The notes below the pieces were generated by a model. The model ran no database searches and was not told the DNA's origin. It saw nothing but the letters and a program-made list of their open reading frames with translations. Of a DNA stretch of 64,000 nt, positions 12,568 through 24,850 are shown one piece after another. The stretch comes from Cinclus cinclus (Eukaryota; Chordata; Aves; Passeriformes; Cinclidae), in assembly GCF_963662255.1 (NCBI RefSeq), contig NC_085084.1:397501-461500 (forward strand). Direction: 5' to 3'. How positions within the stretch are numbered: the first letter of the stretch is position 1; every line of letters begins with the position of its first letter. Both the position numbers and the translations under genes were made by a program.

Positions 12568-13384
12568 ACTATGTATTATACAGAATTTGCAAAAAACAGC
12601 CCCATCTTCTATACCCACTCTATCAAGGTGGAGCTGCACGCCCTGAGGGTTGTGCAGGGATTGGGGAGCAGTGCCTTGGGGAGCACAAAGTGCCTCAGGG
12701 ACTTTGCCCAGCACCGGCACAGGGTGTGGCACTGCCACTCTTGCCCTCCTGGCCAGGCTGCTGGCCATGCCCGGGATGTGGGAGGTCCCAGGCACAGGGG
12801 ATAGGCAGGGCAGCATCCCACAGCTGCAGAGGGGTGTCCTTCCCACGTCCCCATCTCTGTGAGGGTGGAGGTGCTCCCCAGCACCATGCTGTGCTTCCAT
12901 GGGCTGTGACGTGGAGGGGAGAAGGAAAATGCTGCTGCTGTGCACAATGGAGCTGCCCAGGTCAAACCAAAGGGACAGGCTGTGCCCTGGGTAATTCTGA
13001 CTCTGATTTCTGGGCTGAAGCACAAGAAGCTGTGTAATAAAATCTTTGTTGGCTTCCCACACCTTCCTTTGGTCCCTCCTGGACCCTTCCTGGGCACAGC
13101 CTGGGGATCCTCTGGAGTCACTGGGGAGCTCCCCACACTGTCCCTCAGTGCTCTTCCCCTCTGCAGAGGGACACCAACCCAGCCAGCACTCTGAGTCTGC
13201 AGCAGGGCCAGCAGCACCTGGAGCCCAGGCAGGGCAGCACGGGGCACAGCTGTGTCTGTATCTGCCCAGGCTGCTCCCCTTGTGCTCCACACTGCTCCTG
13301 CCCACACCCAGAGACCCAAATCCCCCTGTCCTGCGCCGCCCTGAGCACCTCCTGCACATCCTACCCACGGAGGGAGCTTGGCTT

Positions 13385-13900
13385 CCATCAACAGGGAACA
13401 GCAGCCACTTAATTAAACACATCTCTTTTCATTTTCGAGGCGCTTTCTAAATTTATGCTAATAGCTGAGCGCTTCTGAGTCATAGGCTGACAACACACCA
13501 GGTCATATTTTGCATTAAAATACATGAATCCAAAATGAAAATACTGGCAGATTTGGCATGCAGCAGTCCAATGGGGAAATGCCCTGCACAGGCACTTCCA
13601 ACAGGATATTTCATCTGGAGCAGGTCAGAGCGTGGGCCTGGCTGCTCACACAGCACATGACCACATGGAAAAGGTCCCTTTTAGTTCTTAAAAGAAAAGC
13701 ACTTTAATCATTGTGAGGAACTATACCTTCAGGGTATCATTTCAAAAATACAGGCAGAGATTAGGAGGGATTTGTGAGATTGTGTTTATTCCCAATTTAA
13801 GTGCTTTCCATAAATTAATCATAAAAGCAAGCCCAAACCAGTCAGAAGTACACTGGGAAATTCTCAGAGTGCTAGTCATTTTCATGCACTAATATTCATG
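13385..13900. promoter_or_regulatory. A+T-rich candidate conserved block with AP-1 motif
   Basis: Long A+T-rich, CpG-poor, non-repetitive stretch without coding potential. It includes TGAGTCA (AP-1/bZIP consensus) at 13476-13482. Proposed as a candidate regulatory region on composition only. Confidence 0.25.
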
Positions 13901-14540
13901 CCATCTGCCTGCCTTTTTTCTGCGTTTTGTCTAAATACTCTGTGGTTACCCTTGTCCTGCTTTCCTCTACTGTGCTTTGTCCCTCTCCCCCCCGCCCCCA
14001 GGTGCTGCCCCGGGCACAGTGCTGGGCTTTCACTGACAGGATCAAAAAGAGGAAGTTGAGATTTGGCAGTGGCAAAGTTGTCACCCTGCAGGCACAGGCT
14101 GTGGGTTCATTCCCATTTACAGGATTCACCAGAGGTCCTGGACAAGCTCTCACCCCACAGGCTGCACGGGGCACTAAGCTTGATATGGCCACTGTGAATT
14201 CACTCCAGGCAGAGCTTTGAGCCTTCTTTTAAAGGCCTCTTTTAAGAGAGAATTAAAATATCACTCCTAGAACAGCATCATTTCAGTTGTTCCCAGATAC
14301 CAAATCCCAGCTACGCCTCAAGGAGGATTAAAGAAACCAAGGTGGCTGAAATCCCAATGGGAACAATGTTTTGTCTGTCTACAGGAAACCTCTGAAAATG
14401 CTTTAAATGTACCCTTGTATATTTAAATGTATCCTTTAAATGTACCCTTGTGGCAACAGCCTAACAGCCCAGGCACAATCCTAGATGGGATTTCACCTGG
14501 CTGATAGGATCCTGAGCAGAAAGGGACATGTGCAGAGGAG

Positions 14541-14595
14541 GGAGAAAGGAAATGGAAAGGGAAAGGGAAAGGGAAAGGGAAAGGGGGAAAGGAAA
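14541..14595 (+). repeat. (GGGAAA)n purine-rich microsatellite
   Basis: Tandem GGGAAA-type hexamers, about five regular units within a longer all-purine stretch. Confidence 0.9.
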
Positions 14596-15175
14596 GCTGG
14601 GGATGCACTCTGGTGCTGCCAGGCTGGCTGGCTCAGCTCTGAGTGGCCTCTTCCAGCCAAAAACTGCTGGAATTGTCAGGAATAAACCCAGGCAGGAGTC
14701 ACACAGCCCTGCACAGCCAGCACTCCTGCCCTGCCTCTCCCAACACCAGGAGCCTGACACAGATCCTTACTTTGGAGTGTGAAAGGTGCTGGAGGAGCAG
14801 CAGCATAACCAGGGGGGGTGGCTGAAGGGCCCTGGAGGGGGGAACACCCGCAGGAGCTGCTGCTGGGGTGAGGGACACAGGGAGCAGGGGCATGGCCGTG
14901 CTGCTCCCTGCTCCTGCTCCCCAGCACTGCTGCTGGCACAGACTTGTCCCTGGGAACACACAGCCCAAAATGAGCAGGAGTGCAGATTGTCCATTAACCA
15001 GCAAACAGCCTCCGGCAGGACAAACTGGGAATGAGTCCTGCTGGATGTACTCCCATCACCAGTCCTCAGGGATTCTGCTGTGCAGTCTGCAAAAACCTCC
15101 AGGGAATCAACCTCAGCCACTGCACTCCCTACAGCCACAGCTCCTCCCCAAAACTCAGAGCAGATGGAGCAGGGT

Positions 15176-15240
15176 GCAGTGGGATGGGATAATGGATGGG
15201 ATGGGATAAAGGGATGGGATAAAGGGATGGGATGGGAACA
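15176..15240 (+). repeat. Degenerate GGGAT tandem repeat
   Basis: Irregular array built from GGGAT, GGGATAAA and GGGATGGGAT units over about 60 bases. Confidence 0.85.
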
Positions 15241-15580
15241 CCTCCACACTCCTGTATCCTCTGGAGAGCTGCCATCTCTGCCTGGGCTGGCTGGTGTTTG
15301 CCTTCAGAGAGGGAAATCTGATGGTTTCTTCTGTCCCACCCTGGCATCAGTCAAACTCCAGCTGTATCAGAGAGGGTGGAAGTTCCAGCTCTGTCCTCCC
15401 TGCTTAGCAGCAGGAGTGGGACATGGGAGTGTGGAGAGCTGGCAGCCCACAGCAGAGTGGCAGAGAGGTGTCCCATTACCCATCCCTCTCACTCTCCTCC
15501 AGCTCTCTTTGAAAGGTTTTCAGTTTCCCAGAGCTGGAGCAGTCAGATCACAAGGTGCAGAGAGAATTGGGCATTTACAT

Positions 15581-15605
15581 GTGTGTGTGTGGGGGGGGGG
15601 GGGGG
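15581..15605 (+). repeat. (GT)5 followed by a 15-base G run
   Basis: Five GT dinucleotides run directly into fifteen consecutive G residues. The run is prone to replication slippage and sequencing error, so its length should be treated as uncertain. Confidence 0.9.
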
Positions 15606-17019
15606 CGTTATCCAGAAAACACCAAAATGGAGAATAAAGGGATGGTTATCCACAGCCAGGGTGAGTCTGTGGCTCTGCTGCCAAGGGCCCCCGAGATTTG
15701 CAGTGCAGGAGCACAGCACCACGACCTCACCTTCAGGAGGGACCAGGGAGGACAGGGATCTTCACACCTGAAGCCACAGTGAAAGAGATTGTTTACATGT
15801 ACTTCTAATTGATAAAAACACATTGTGGCCGGAATTGTGCACTTCATTTTTTAAAGGAACCCTCTCTGGTTTCACTCCATCTCTGTGGTGTCACTGGGGG
15901 CACTGGCCCAGAGCTTGAAGTGTCTGAGGGAGTGACTCCACCACATCCACTGGGACTGGGAAACGGTAATTGGAAAAGCCCTGCAGGATGAGTCTGGAGG
16001 TGTCACAGTGGAGAGCAGGTATTCCCCACCCTAAACCACACTGAGGCAGATAAGATGTCAGCTCGAATGATCCCCAGATCAGCAGCATAAAACTAACTTT
16101 CAAGCAATTATTAAAAAATAAAACCAATTCTGCTGGCATAATCTGACAGCCTGCTGATGGTGCATCATGATAAAGGGAAATCCCACCTGGAGCAGCAGAA
16201 TGAATCCCACATGGAGCAATATTCTGGTGTATATACCTCAAACTCCATGTTCCCCCTACCCACAAATGTGTCATTTTTACCTGCCTGCCTCTCTGCTCAT
16301 TCCCAGAGACAGCACAGCCCTGTTCACTATGGAGCTCACAGCTCCCTTGGCTCCCTTGCCCTGCACCTGCAACCACAGACGGTGCTCGAATCCGGTCTCC
16401 AGACAATTTAAATCTGGGTTAATTACTGATCAGGGTCTGTTCAGCAGTTGACCCATCTGTATCCTCTGGGACACTCCAAGGCTGCTGGGGGGAATTCACG
16501 CCAAGACAGCACCTGACATTGTGCATGTGTAAGATTTACACACCTGTACAGGAAGGTGTGCACTTGTGTGTGCACACAGACCTGTCTGTGTGTTAGAGTA
16601 TGTGCACAATGCGTGCATGCTGTGGGTATCACTGAACCCATCAGGCTGCACAAGAACTCTGACACCACTGACCCCCACTTTGTCCCCAGCCCAGAGCATT
16701 CATTGTCACCTCCAGGAATTCCTGGGACACCTCCAGCGACGGGCACTCCAACCCTCCCTGGGCACTTCCAGTCCCTGAGCACCCTTTCCATGGGGAAATT
16801 CCTGCTGCTGTCCACCCTGAGCTCCCCTGGCCCAGCCCGAGGCCGTTCCCTCTGCTCCTGTCCCTGTTCCCTGGAGCAGATCCCAAATCCCCCCGGCTGT
16901 CCCCTCCTGTCAGGGAGTTGTGCAGTGCCACAGGATCCCCCCTGCTCCCCCTTGTGCTGTGCAGGGGTGTCCGTATGTCCATGTATGGACACACCTGTCC
17001 GGGTATGAACACACCTGCC

Positions 17020-17172
17020 CGCCCAGGTAGGGGCGGCGGAACGCGGGGAGGGGCCCGCAGGGGGCGGGCCCGGGGCGGTAGTTCCGCTGTGTCCCGCGCT
17101 GTTCCGGTCCGCGTGTCCCGCTGTGTCCCGGCGGTGGCGGGCGCTCGGCGGGTCCCGGCGCTGGCAGCGGCC
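17020..17172 (+). promoter_or_regulatory. GRHPR: GRHPR CpG-island promoter and 5' UTR
   Basis: CpG-rich sequence with GC-box-like GGGCGG motifs immediately upstream of the GRHPR start codon. No TATA box is visible, as usual for a housekeeping CpG-island promoter. The island continues through exons 1-2 and introns 1-2. Confidence 0.65.
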
Positions 17173-20100
17173 ATGTCGGTGTTCGTGACGCGGCGGATCC
17201 CGGCCGAGGGGCTGCGGGTGCTGTCCCAGGCCAGCGGGTGAGCGCCGCAGAGACAGCGCCAGTGACTGTCGGTAACAGCGCCGGGCCGGGTCCCGGTGCC
17301 GGTGCCGGTGTAAGCGCTGGTCCCGGTGCCGGTGCAGGTGTCGGTTCTGGGGCGGGTCCCGGTTCTGGTCCCGGTACCGGTGCTGGTGCCGGTGCTGGTG
17401 CCGGTGCGGGTCGGTGACGGGTCCGGTGCCGGGTCCGGTGCCGGTGCCGCCGCAGGTGCCGCGTGCGGCAGTGGGACTCGGAGGAGCCGGTGCCGCGGGC
17501 CGAGCTGCTGGCGGGCGTGGCGGGGGCGCGGGGGCTGCTGTGCCTGCTCTCGGACCGCATCGACCGGGAGGTGCTGGACGCGGCCGGTGCGTGCGCGACC
17601 CCTCACCCCCGCATCCCCCGGGCCGTCGGGACAGCCGCGGCAGCGCCCGTCGTGTCTTACAGGGCCCGGCCTGAAGGTCATCAGCACTTTGTCCGTGGGC
17701 TTCGACCACCTCGCGCTGGACGAAATCAAGAAGCGGTAATACCAGCTTGTTCCTGCTCTGTGCGCAGCCAGCTCTGACCCCCTGATCCGATCCCCCCTGC
17801 TCTGACCCCCCCATGATTCCTCCAATCCCCTGTGCTCTGCATCCCCGTGCGCTGTCCCCCAGTTCTGGAGCTCTCCCCTCACCACACCCCGCTGGTCCTT
17901 TTTGTGTCTCACAGAGCACGGGGCTGGGTGAGGTCAGCTGCCTGCACCCCTCTACAGCCGGGTCGTGTCTGGGGTCACCCCGACCCCGCCAGGGCTGGGG
18001 AAGCATTTGAGTGCTGGGCTGAGGCACCCAAATGTGGAAGGGGTGTGGCAGGAGGGCTGAGAGCCGCGGGGGTGTGCCCGTGTGCCTGGGGCAAGCCCAG
18101 TGCTGGCACCCGGGCTGGGGATGGCAGGGGAGCAGCCCGGGGCTGCCCCGAGCCCCCCGGTCTGTCCTGGCAGGGGGATCCGTGTGGGCTACACCCCGGA
18201 CGTGCTGACCGATGCTACGGCCGAGCTGTCGGTGGCCCTGCTACTGTCTGCCTGCCGCCGCCTGCCCGAGGCTGCCGAGCAGGTCAAGAGGTGAGTGACT
18301 CCCCGAGCTCTGCCAAAGGGCTGGTGACAAGGGGCCCAGGCCAGGGGTTCATGCAGCACACACCGAGCACCTGGGCTGGGCTCTGGAAAGAGCTTTGCTG
18401 TTGGTGTCCTGCTCTCTGCCAGTGGCGGCTGGACCACGTGGAAGCCCCTCTGGATGTGCGGCCATGGCCTGTCCAACAGCACCGTGGGCATCATCGGGCT
18501 GGGCAGGATAGGTGGGTGCCGTCCAGAGGGCAGATTGCTGTGCCTGCAGCGGTGGCACAGTGGGGTTTGGAGCCTCAGCTTCAGCCTGGGCTGCTGGAAG
18601 GAGGGAGGGCTGGAACGAGATGGGATTTGCAGTGTTTCCCAGCCCAGACTGTTCTGGGACTCTGTGACTCAGCCCAGGCAGTGACCTGGTGCTGACCTGT
18701 CCAAACCCCATGAGCACAGCGAGGGGAGCTGTGCAGAGCCTCTCCCAGCAGCTGTGCTGGCTCCTCAGCCTCAGCCTTACAGCCTCAGGTGTTGATGTGC
18801 TCCCACCACCTCCAGCCCTGCAGCTATCTGTTCCTGTCCTGCTCCTCAGTTAAACAAATGCAGTGGCAAAGTCCACAAGACGCTCGGCCCCATGCAGCTG
18901 TGGACTTTGCCAGCAGGCAGCCGTTCCTGTCCTTGCTCTCTGGGGTAGTCACGGGGTCAGTGTGCAGGGGCCCCTTTCCACAGCAGAATGTCTGCAACCC
19001 CACCCCACACTCAGCACTGGGAGCAGCCAGGAAGGAGAGATCCTACTGTGGGTGCTGGTCCCCACCCGTGCTGTGGGGCCACAGCAGCCCAGCTCCTTTC
19101 CCTCTCACTCCTTCCCAATTTCTTTTCCTCTCACTCTTAGGACAGGCAGTTGCCCGGCGCCTGAAGCCATTTGGGGTCAGGAAGTTTCTGTACACTGGCA
19201 GTGGCCCCAAACCGGAGAGTGCGGCAGAGTTTGGGGCAGAGTTTGGTAAGGGTGGCACCAGGGCAGTGGTGGTGTCAGTCAACAGTCAAAACAAAACACA
19301 GCATATGCCACTCCTTTAAAAAAAAAGTGCTATTTTAGTGCTTTAAAAAAACAAAAAAATCAAGAGCCAGAGATATGACCATTAAGAAAACCCTACAACA
19401 TGGCTGGGACAGCTCCAGGGGGGTGTCACTCACAGGGTTTGTCATGTGCGGGGGGGGGACAAGCTGGGGGATCTGGGGGCTCCTGGGGTTCCCAGTGTGA
19501 GGGGAGGGCAGACATGGCCCACAGAGTCTGTGGGGAGTGACAGGGAGGATCCTGCCTCCTTGGAGCCAGGTGGAGGCTGGACAAGCAGGAGTTCATCAGA
19601 CCACTGAGAACTCCAGGCTGCAGCTGCTCCTGCTGCTTTTCCCCTTCCCTGTGTCTGTGCATTCCTGATTTTCTGTCCATTCCCACTAGGAAGTTGGACA
19701 CAGTGAGCAGAGGCAAAATGTGCCAGCTGCTCAGGGAGGAGGGGAGGGTTGTGTGGGCTGTCCCCAGGAGCTGAAGGGTCCTTCTGGGAGGACATGAGGG
19801 ACTACAGGTGCCCTGGAGTTCTGCTGAGGGAAGGTGTTGGCTGCACTGGGATGTGTCCGTGTTTCTTCCCTCAGTGCCACTCACCAGGCTGGCTGAGGAG
19901 TCGGACTTCGTGGTGGTCACTTGTGCCCTGACACCAGCTACCCAGGGCATGTGCAACAAGGACTTCTTTGGCAGGATGAAGAAAACTTCTGTGTTTGTCA
20001 ACACGAGCAGGTACTGGCAGCCCAGTAGAGCCGTGCCTGGCAGAGTGGCTGTCACCCTTCCACGCTGTGAGTGCAGGGGGATCTGCTGAGCTCTGAGTCC

Positions 20101-21702
20101 AGACAAGCACATACAGCCTTCATGGCTGCAGCCACTGGGAACACTTGCCCAAGGCCCCTTGGGGTTGGCCAAAGGCAAGTTAAATTATGCAAGGAGGACC
20201 CACCTCTTCCCCCCAGCGTGGGCAGCTGGAGCAGGAGCAGCTCGCTGCTGGGAAGTTCAGGCACATCCAGAGAGGGTCTGACCTCTGCTTAGGCAGCCCT
20301 GGGGACCCACTGTGCCCCTGTGGGCTCATGGAGCCCCTGAGCAGCGAGGCCAGCCTCTCACCCCTGGTGTTTGCAGGGGAGCTGTGGTGAACCAGGAGGA
20401 CCTGTACGATGCACTGGCTCATGGCCAAATCGCAGCCGCCGGCCTGGACGTCACCACACCAGAGCCACTGCCCACTGACCACCCCCTGCTGTCCCTCAAG
20501 AACTGTGGTGAGTGTCTGGGGGGTGGCCAGACCCCTCCTGAGCAGGTGCTGGCTCAGAGGCCCAGTGACAGCTGTGACAGGGACCCCCAGTCCCCATTAG
20601 TGTGCTGGTGGCAGTGGGCACCAGGGCACAGGACAGGCAGGTCAGGTGTATTTAGGTGAGCTACTGTGCAATGCAGGGAGCTGCTGTGGGGTAAGAACTC
20701 ATTACCATGATGTCAAACAAGTGTGTGAGCTGTTAAAATTTTCCAGAAAGCCATTGAGATAAGCTCAGTTTTAATACCTTTGTGATGGCTCTTCACGCAG
20801 TGTGTGAAATTTGTGGAGAATCTGGTATCAGCAGGTGCATGAATGAGAAACCAAATCCCAGCTCAGGCCCTGTCCATCTCGGGTATTCTGTGGGCTCATG
20901 GGCACGTAGTGTGCTAGGAAAGTCTCCCACTAGTCAAAAGTGGGCTGCTGAGTTTGCCTGGAGGAGTCCTGGTCTTGGGAGCACTGCTGGGCTGGGCAGG
21001 CTGCTGTGGGCAGGCTGTTACCTGGATAGTTCCAGCATTGGGAAAGTGGGACACTGGGCAGGTGGGCAGGTGCAGGTCCAGGACTCAGACTTGTCTTCTC
21101 TGGAGGAGGATGATGCAGGGGAGGAAGAATGGCTAGGAAGGAGTTTGTTTGGACAGTGTCTCACAGGATGTCCTCCCTCCAGGTGGAGGGGGTTGGAGTA
21201 GGAAAGGTGTGTTCCAGAAAGAAACCACAGGGACATCCATGAAAATTTGGAAGTTCCCATGACTGTCTGTTTCTGAAATGCAAACCTGTAGCTGTTGTTC
21301 TGTCCTTTTTTGCTAAAGCTCATTATTTATTTGTTTGCATTGTTTCTTAAAGTAAACAGTGTGAGGAGTGATAAGAGCAGAGACTTTCTGGAACAAGGCC
21401 AGGCAGGATATCAGTCATACATGTGCATTTATTGAATGCATTACTTACAACAGTAATATTCCATATTTATTAATATAAAAATAACATTTACATGGGTACT
21501 GTGCCTTTGACAGCCCTGAGAGGGGCTGTTGGGGGTGTGTGAAGGTCAGAGGTGAGCAGTGTCCCTCCCTGTCCCTGCAGTGATCCTGCCACACATCGGG
21601 AGCGCCACGTACGCCACCAGGAGCACCATGGCAGTGCTGGCAGCCAACAACCTGCTGGCAGGGCTGCGAGGGGAGCCCATGCCCCACGAGCTGAAGCTGT
21701 GA
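17173..21702 (+). CDS. GRHPR: GRHPR, glyoxylate/hydroxypyruvate reductase, complete
   Basis: NAD(P)H-dependent reductase of the D-2-hydroxyacid dehydrogenase family; reduces glyoxylate to glycolate and hydroxypyruvate to D-glycerate, limiting oxalate formation. Exons: 17173-17237, 17456-17586, 17663-17735, 18174-18290, 18423-18511, 19141-19245, 19875-20010, 20377-20507, 21581-21702; all GT/AG, 969 nt, 322 aa (human 328). The ATG is in a GCCATG context and opens [10 protein letters not shown], matching the human [10 protein letters not shown] region. Visible motifs: nucleotide-binding GLGRIG at 154-159; catalytic Arg239 in TSRG, Glu268 in TTPEP and His287 in LPHIG, each exactly six residues before the human position, so the shorter length comes from the N-terminus. 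The C-terminus ends in MPHELKL. Introns 1 and 2 are very short (218 and 76 nt). All key residues are intact, so the enzyme should be functional. Confidence 0.98.
17268..17455 (+). repeat. GGTGCC/GGTCCC-type low-complexity repeat filling GRHPR intron 1
   Basis: Most of intron 1 is built from imperfect hexamers GGTGCC and GGTCCC, with occasional GGTGCT and GGTTCT, up to the acceptor CGCAG at 17451-17455. It gives the apparent minus-strand Arg/His/Pro-rich open frames across this region. Confidence 0.9.
19288..19403. repeat. Block duplicated between GRHPR intron 6 and ZBTB5 3' UTR (copy A)
   Basis: About 110 bases of A+T-rich sequence in GRHPR intron 6 closely resemble 24851-24958, in the same orientation. 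Shared landmarks in order: ACACAGCATAT, GTGCTATTTTA, ATCAAGAGCCA and AGATATGACCATTAAG. Differences are mainly short indels in A runs. No poly(T) or target-site duplication is seen at the edges, so a simple retrocopy is not obvious. Confidence 0.85.
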
Positions 21703-21778
21703 TGGCCAGGCCCTGCTCAAGCAGCACCGTGGGACAGACGGCCAGCCTGTGTCCCCTCCTCTGCCATGGCCAGGAGCC

Positions 21779-21784
21779 ATTAAA
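21779..21784 (+). promoter_or_regulatory. GRHPR: GRHPR poly(A) signal
   Basis: ATTAAA 77 bases after the GRHPR stop codon, the only good hexamer nearby, implying a 3' UTR of about 100 bases. Confidence 0.7.
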
Positions 21785-22434
21785 GAGTAGCAGCCAATGT
21801 GTCGTGCTCATGTTGTTTGAGAACAGGGCATGTGCTGGACCACACTGTGGGTGCCAGCAGGTCATGGAGAGGGGTTGGTCCTGGGTTGGGGAATGCTGGA
21901 ATTGCTGTAAGGGAGCTGCTGCTGCAGCATCCCTCCTCAAAACCTGGCTCCTGGTCACAGTGAGAGGCCAGGAGTGCCTTACCTGGCCTTGTAGCCAGGG
22001 AGGGAGGAGAAAACAGCTCTGTCCAGCAGGCTGCTGCTGCCCCAGGAGCTGCTGCCAGCCTACACATCAAATGGTCCTTTGTAATCGGTGGCACCACATG
22101 ATCCTCTGCTTGAGGGGTCTAAAGAAAAGCACAAAACAGGCTTGTGCAGCTCCCCAGCACCCCCCAGCTCTGCCTTTTGTACCCATTACCAATTTCAGGC
22201 ACAGCTCCAGAGTGGGTGGCAAACTGGAATTCACTGGGAGTCAGTACCCCTTTGCAGGTTCTGGCTGCAGCTCCTCCCGTGTTTCTCAGATGTGCAGGGA
22301 CATTTTTTGGTGCAGAGGAGAGTCTCCAGCTGCCAGGAAAGGCCTGCTGGGCACATCCCGAGGGCTTTGGGGATTTGTGTGTCCTGCAGCCAGTGTCCCA
22401 CATCCAAAAATGGGGGCTGGAACCTGGAGCCCAC

Positions 22435-22620
22435 TGATCACAGGATCATGGAATGGGTTGGGTTGGAAGGGGTGTTAGGGATCATCTCATTTCACCCCAC
22501 CTGCCATGGGCAGGTACACCTTCCACTATCCCAGATTGGTCCAAGCCCTGTCCAGCCTGGCCTTGGACACTTTTGGGGTGTGGGCACCACAGCTTTGAGG
22601 ACCCTGGGGTCAAGCTGGCC
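22435..22620 (-). mobile_element. CR1 LINE 3' fragment, antisense
   Basis: Reverse-oriented CR1 3' end. On the + strand it reads from ATCATGGAATGGGTTGGG through CTGCCATGGGCAGG to CCAGCCTGGCCTTGGACAC, the complement of the CR1 consensus tail. Truncated and non-coding. Confidence 0.8.
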
Positions 22621-23138
22621 CATCCTAAGGGCTGGGGGTGGATCTGCCCCCGGGGTGTGCACTCGCCTGGCAACGTCCCCTCCCCATAATCGGTGACCAT
22701 GTGGCAGACAGGACAGCCTGTCACAGACCAGTGACAGCCACGCGGTGCTGCCCAGCCCAGCCATCCCACAGTGTGATGTGGGCTTTGAGCTCTCACCAGT
22801 CTCACACCAGCCTCCTTCCAGCTCCAAGTGCTCCCAGTCCTCATGCCAGGGAACATGCTGAGGAGCACACCTGGACTCAGGTTTCTTTTGAGCTGTGGCT
22901 CTCCATCAGCCCTCCTCTTCCTCCCAGTGCCATCAACCCACTCCATGGTGTCCAGGCCCACAGAAGAGGACACAGGAGCTCCTGTGGCATGTCCAGGTTG
23001 AGCAGTGGTGCCAGTGGCTGAGCTGCCCTGCTGAGATGGGTTTGCACAGGTTTTCCCATGCCCCCCAGCCCCCGTGGCTTCATCCTGGCAGGGGACAGAC
23101 AGGGAACCAGTGCTTCTTGGGGACAGCAGCACAAGAGG

Positions 23139-23173
23139 AGACAGGGAGGGAGGGAGAGAGGGAGGGAGGGAGG
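23139..23173 (+). repeat. (GGGA)n-type purine repeat
   Basis: Short all-purine array of GGGA units with GAGA interruptions. Confidence 0.85.
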
Positions 23174-24850
23174 ACCATGCAGTGGGCAGGAAGGAAATGT
23201 CCTAGGGTGAGCAGCTGGCAGCACCACAGTCTTGCTGTGGGGAGGGAGCCAGAGCACAGCACAAAGCCTGTAACAGGACTTTAAAGCTCACACAGCACAC
23301 TCTGTGTCTCTCCCTGTCCCACAGTAAGTGTCCCTTGTGCCAGACTCTGCTGGGATTTCTTGAATGCTCAGTGAAACACTCTGTGATAGCAGTGATGGCT
23401 GTTGCAAGTTGCCCTGCATCACACCTGGGAGGAATTCTGACACATTTATCAATAAGTTTTGATTCACAAGCCCGGCTGATTGTCTTGTGCTGACTTGTCA
23501 GAAATATTTGTGGTTTGTAACCTGGGCTGAGCAGGAAAGGCTTGTGGCTGTGGTATAGGGAGGAAGGGATTCTGCTCTGGGCATCACATCTGGGAGTTTC
23601 CAAAAGACCTGGTGGAAATCAGGATTGACTTTGCTGTGCAGACCCAGGGCATGATCCAGTGGAGGAGCTCACGGGTCTGCAAGACTCCTTAGTGTTGACA
23701 CCGAAGATGGTCCTGCTGGTGGAGCTGCTGTGACACTGAAGGATGGTGACCAAGTATACCAGAGGTTCCTGTGGTCCCTGGTGGTGACAGGGAATGACCT
23801 CGTGTCTGAGCAGGTGCGTCAGATTCCCCAGGTGCATCAAGAAATAGACAGGAGCTGGTAAATCAGCTGCCACAGGGACTGGAGCATCGAGCTCAGGTGT
23901 CCATCTCAGAACTCCTTGGAGACAAGCACCTCCTGCACCTCTGACATCCTCCCATGAGGAATTCAAAGAGCAGCACTGACCACGGATCATTCATTTCACA
24001 GGTGCTGTGTAGGCATTACTTCACTAACAAAAGTAAGTTCTTGCAAAGAACTCTACCGGGAACAAAATTACTACCAAGTTTTTACAGGTTTTTACAACCC
24101 CTTTGCAGTCACAACATTTTCTGTAGAGGGTGATGTGGAGAGCACCAAACCAGTGAAGCCAGTCAGACACAGCAGCACAAAAACATAGGGTTTATTTCCA
24201 GGTGTTTTGGAACAGACACCCCGACACCTCCAGGCGAGGCAATTCAGTGGCATAAGCTCTCCAAGCTGTGGGGTGAGGCACCCTTCGCTGCAATTATTGA
24301 TTATTATTATCACCCATGTAGTGATTTATGCTATCCCCAGGAATTTATTGCTTCGTTCAGGAAGACTCAGAAAGCCACGAGGCAGCTGCAGGCTCCAGGC
24401 CTGCAACTGCCCCTCTGCACATCAACTGGCAAAGGAATTTAAAGCTGCTGCTTCCAAAAATGCTCCAAACTTCTTCTCAAAGAAAGAATACAGAAGTCCT
24501 TCTGCGCTAATACTCGACGTTAAAATTTTTATAAAAACAGTTTTGAAAGTCCAGTTGTTTATCAGCTCACATTAGTTCCTAATTAGTCTCCTGGCGCAAT
24601 GAGATGCTTTATTCCCAAACATTGTAAAAATTCAACAAATTTGGATGTGCTACAGGAAACTGAAAATTAAAAAAACCCAAGCAGTGTTTTTAAAAAGCAA
24701 AATACTAGAAATGCAATGAAGATGAAACAGAGCGTTACTTAATTAAGCAACACAAGAAAAGACTAAAGTACAAAATACTGCATTTTATTGATGTTTGGGA
24801 GAGTGTTTATGCAGCTCAATGCTGTCAGTCCCAAATATTGAAATTATTTA

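Larger units (their letters stand above)
11011..17019. other. Intergenic, right part, up to the GRHPR promoter
   Basis: No gene recognised. The tract holds several microsatellites, listed separately, and A+T-rich blocks near 12120-12400, 13385-13900 and 16010-16180. Long open frames on the minus strand at 12409-13422 come from G+C-rich or pentamer-repeat sequence and lack matching exons. Confidence 0.5.
21800..24770. other. Intergenic between the convergent GRHPR and ZBTB5 3' ends
   Basis: No gene recognised. The tract contains a CR1 fragment and a GGGA-type repeat, listed separately. A minus-strand open frame at 23619-23990 has no recognisable domain or splice partners. Both flanking genes end towards this interval. 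Confidence 0.5.

Noticed and set aside
12409..13422. 337-aa minus-strand open frame
   Set aside because: Ends in a WNGME repeat from the CCATT array, has no recognisable domain and crosses A+T-rich non-coding sequence.
16441..18027. 528-aa minus-strand open frame across the GRHPR 5' end
   Set aside because: Arg/His/Pro low-complexity product of the GGTGCC repeat and CpG island; antisense to verified GRHPR exons 1-3.
23619..23990. 123-aa minus-strand frame between GRHPR and ZBTB5
   Set aside because: No recognisable motif, no splice sites pairing with neighbours, and composition like the surrounding non-coding DNA.
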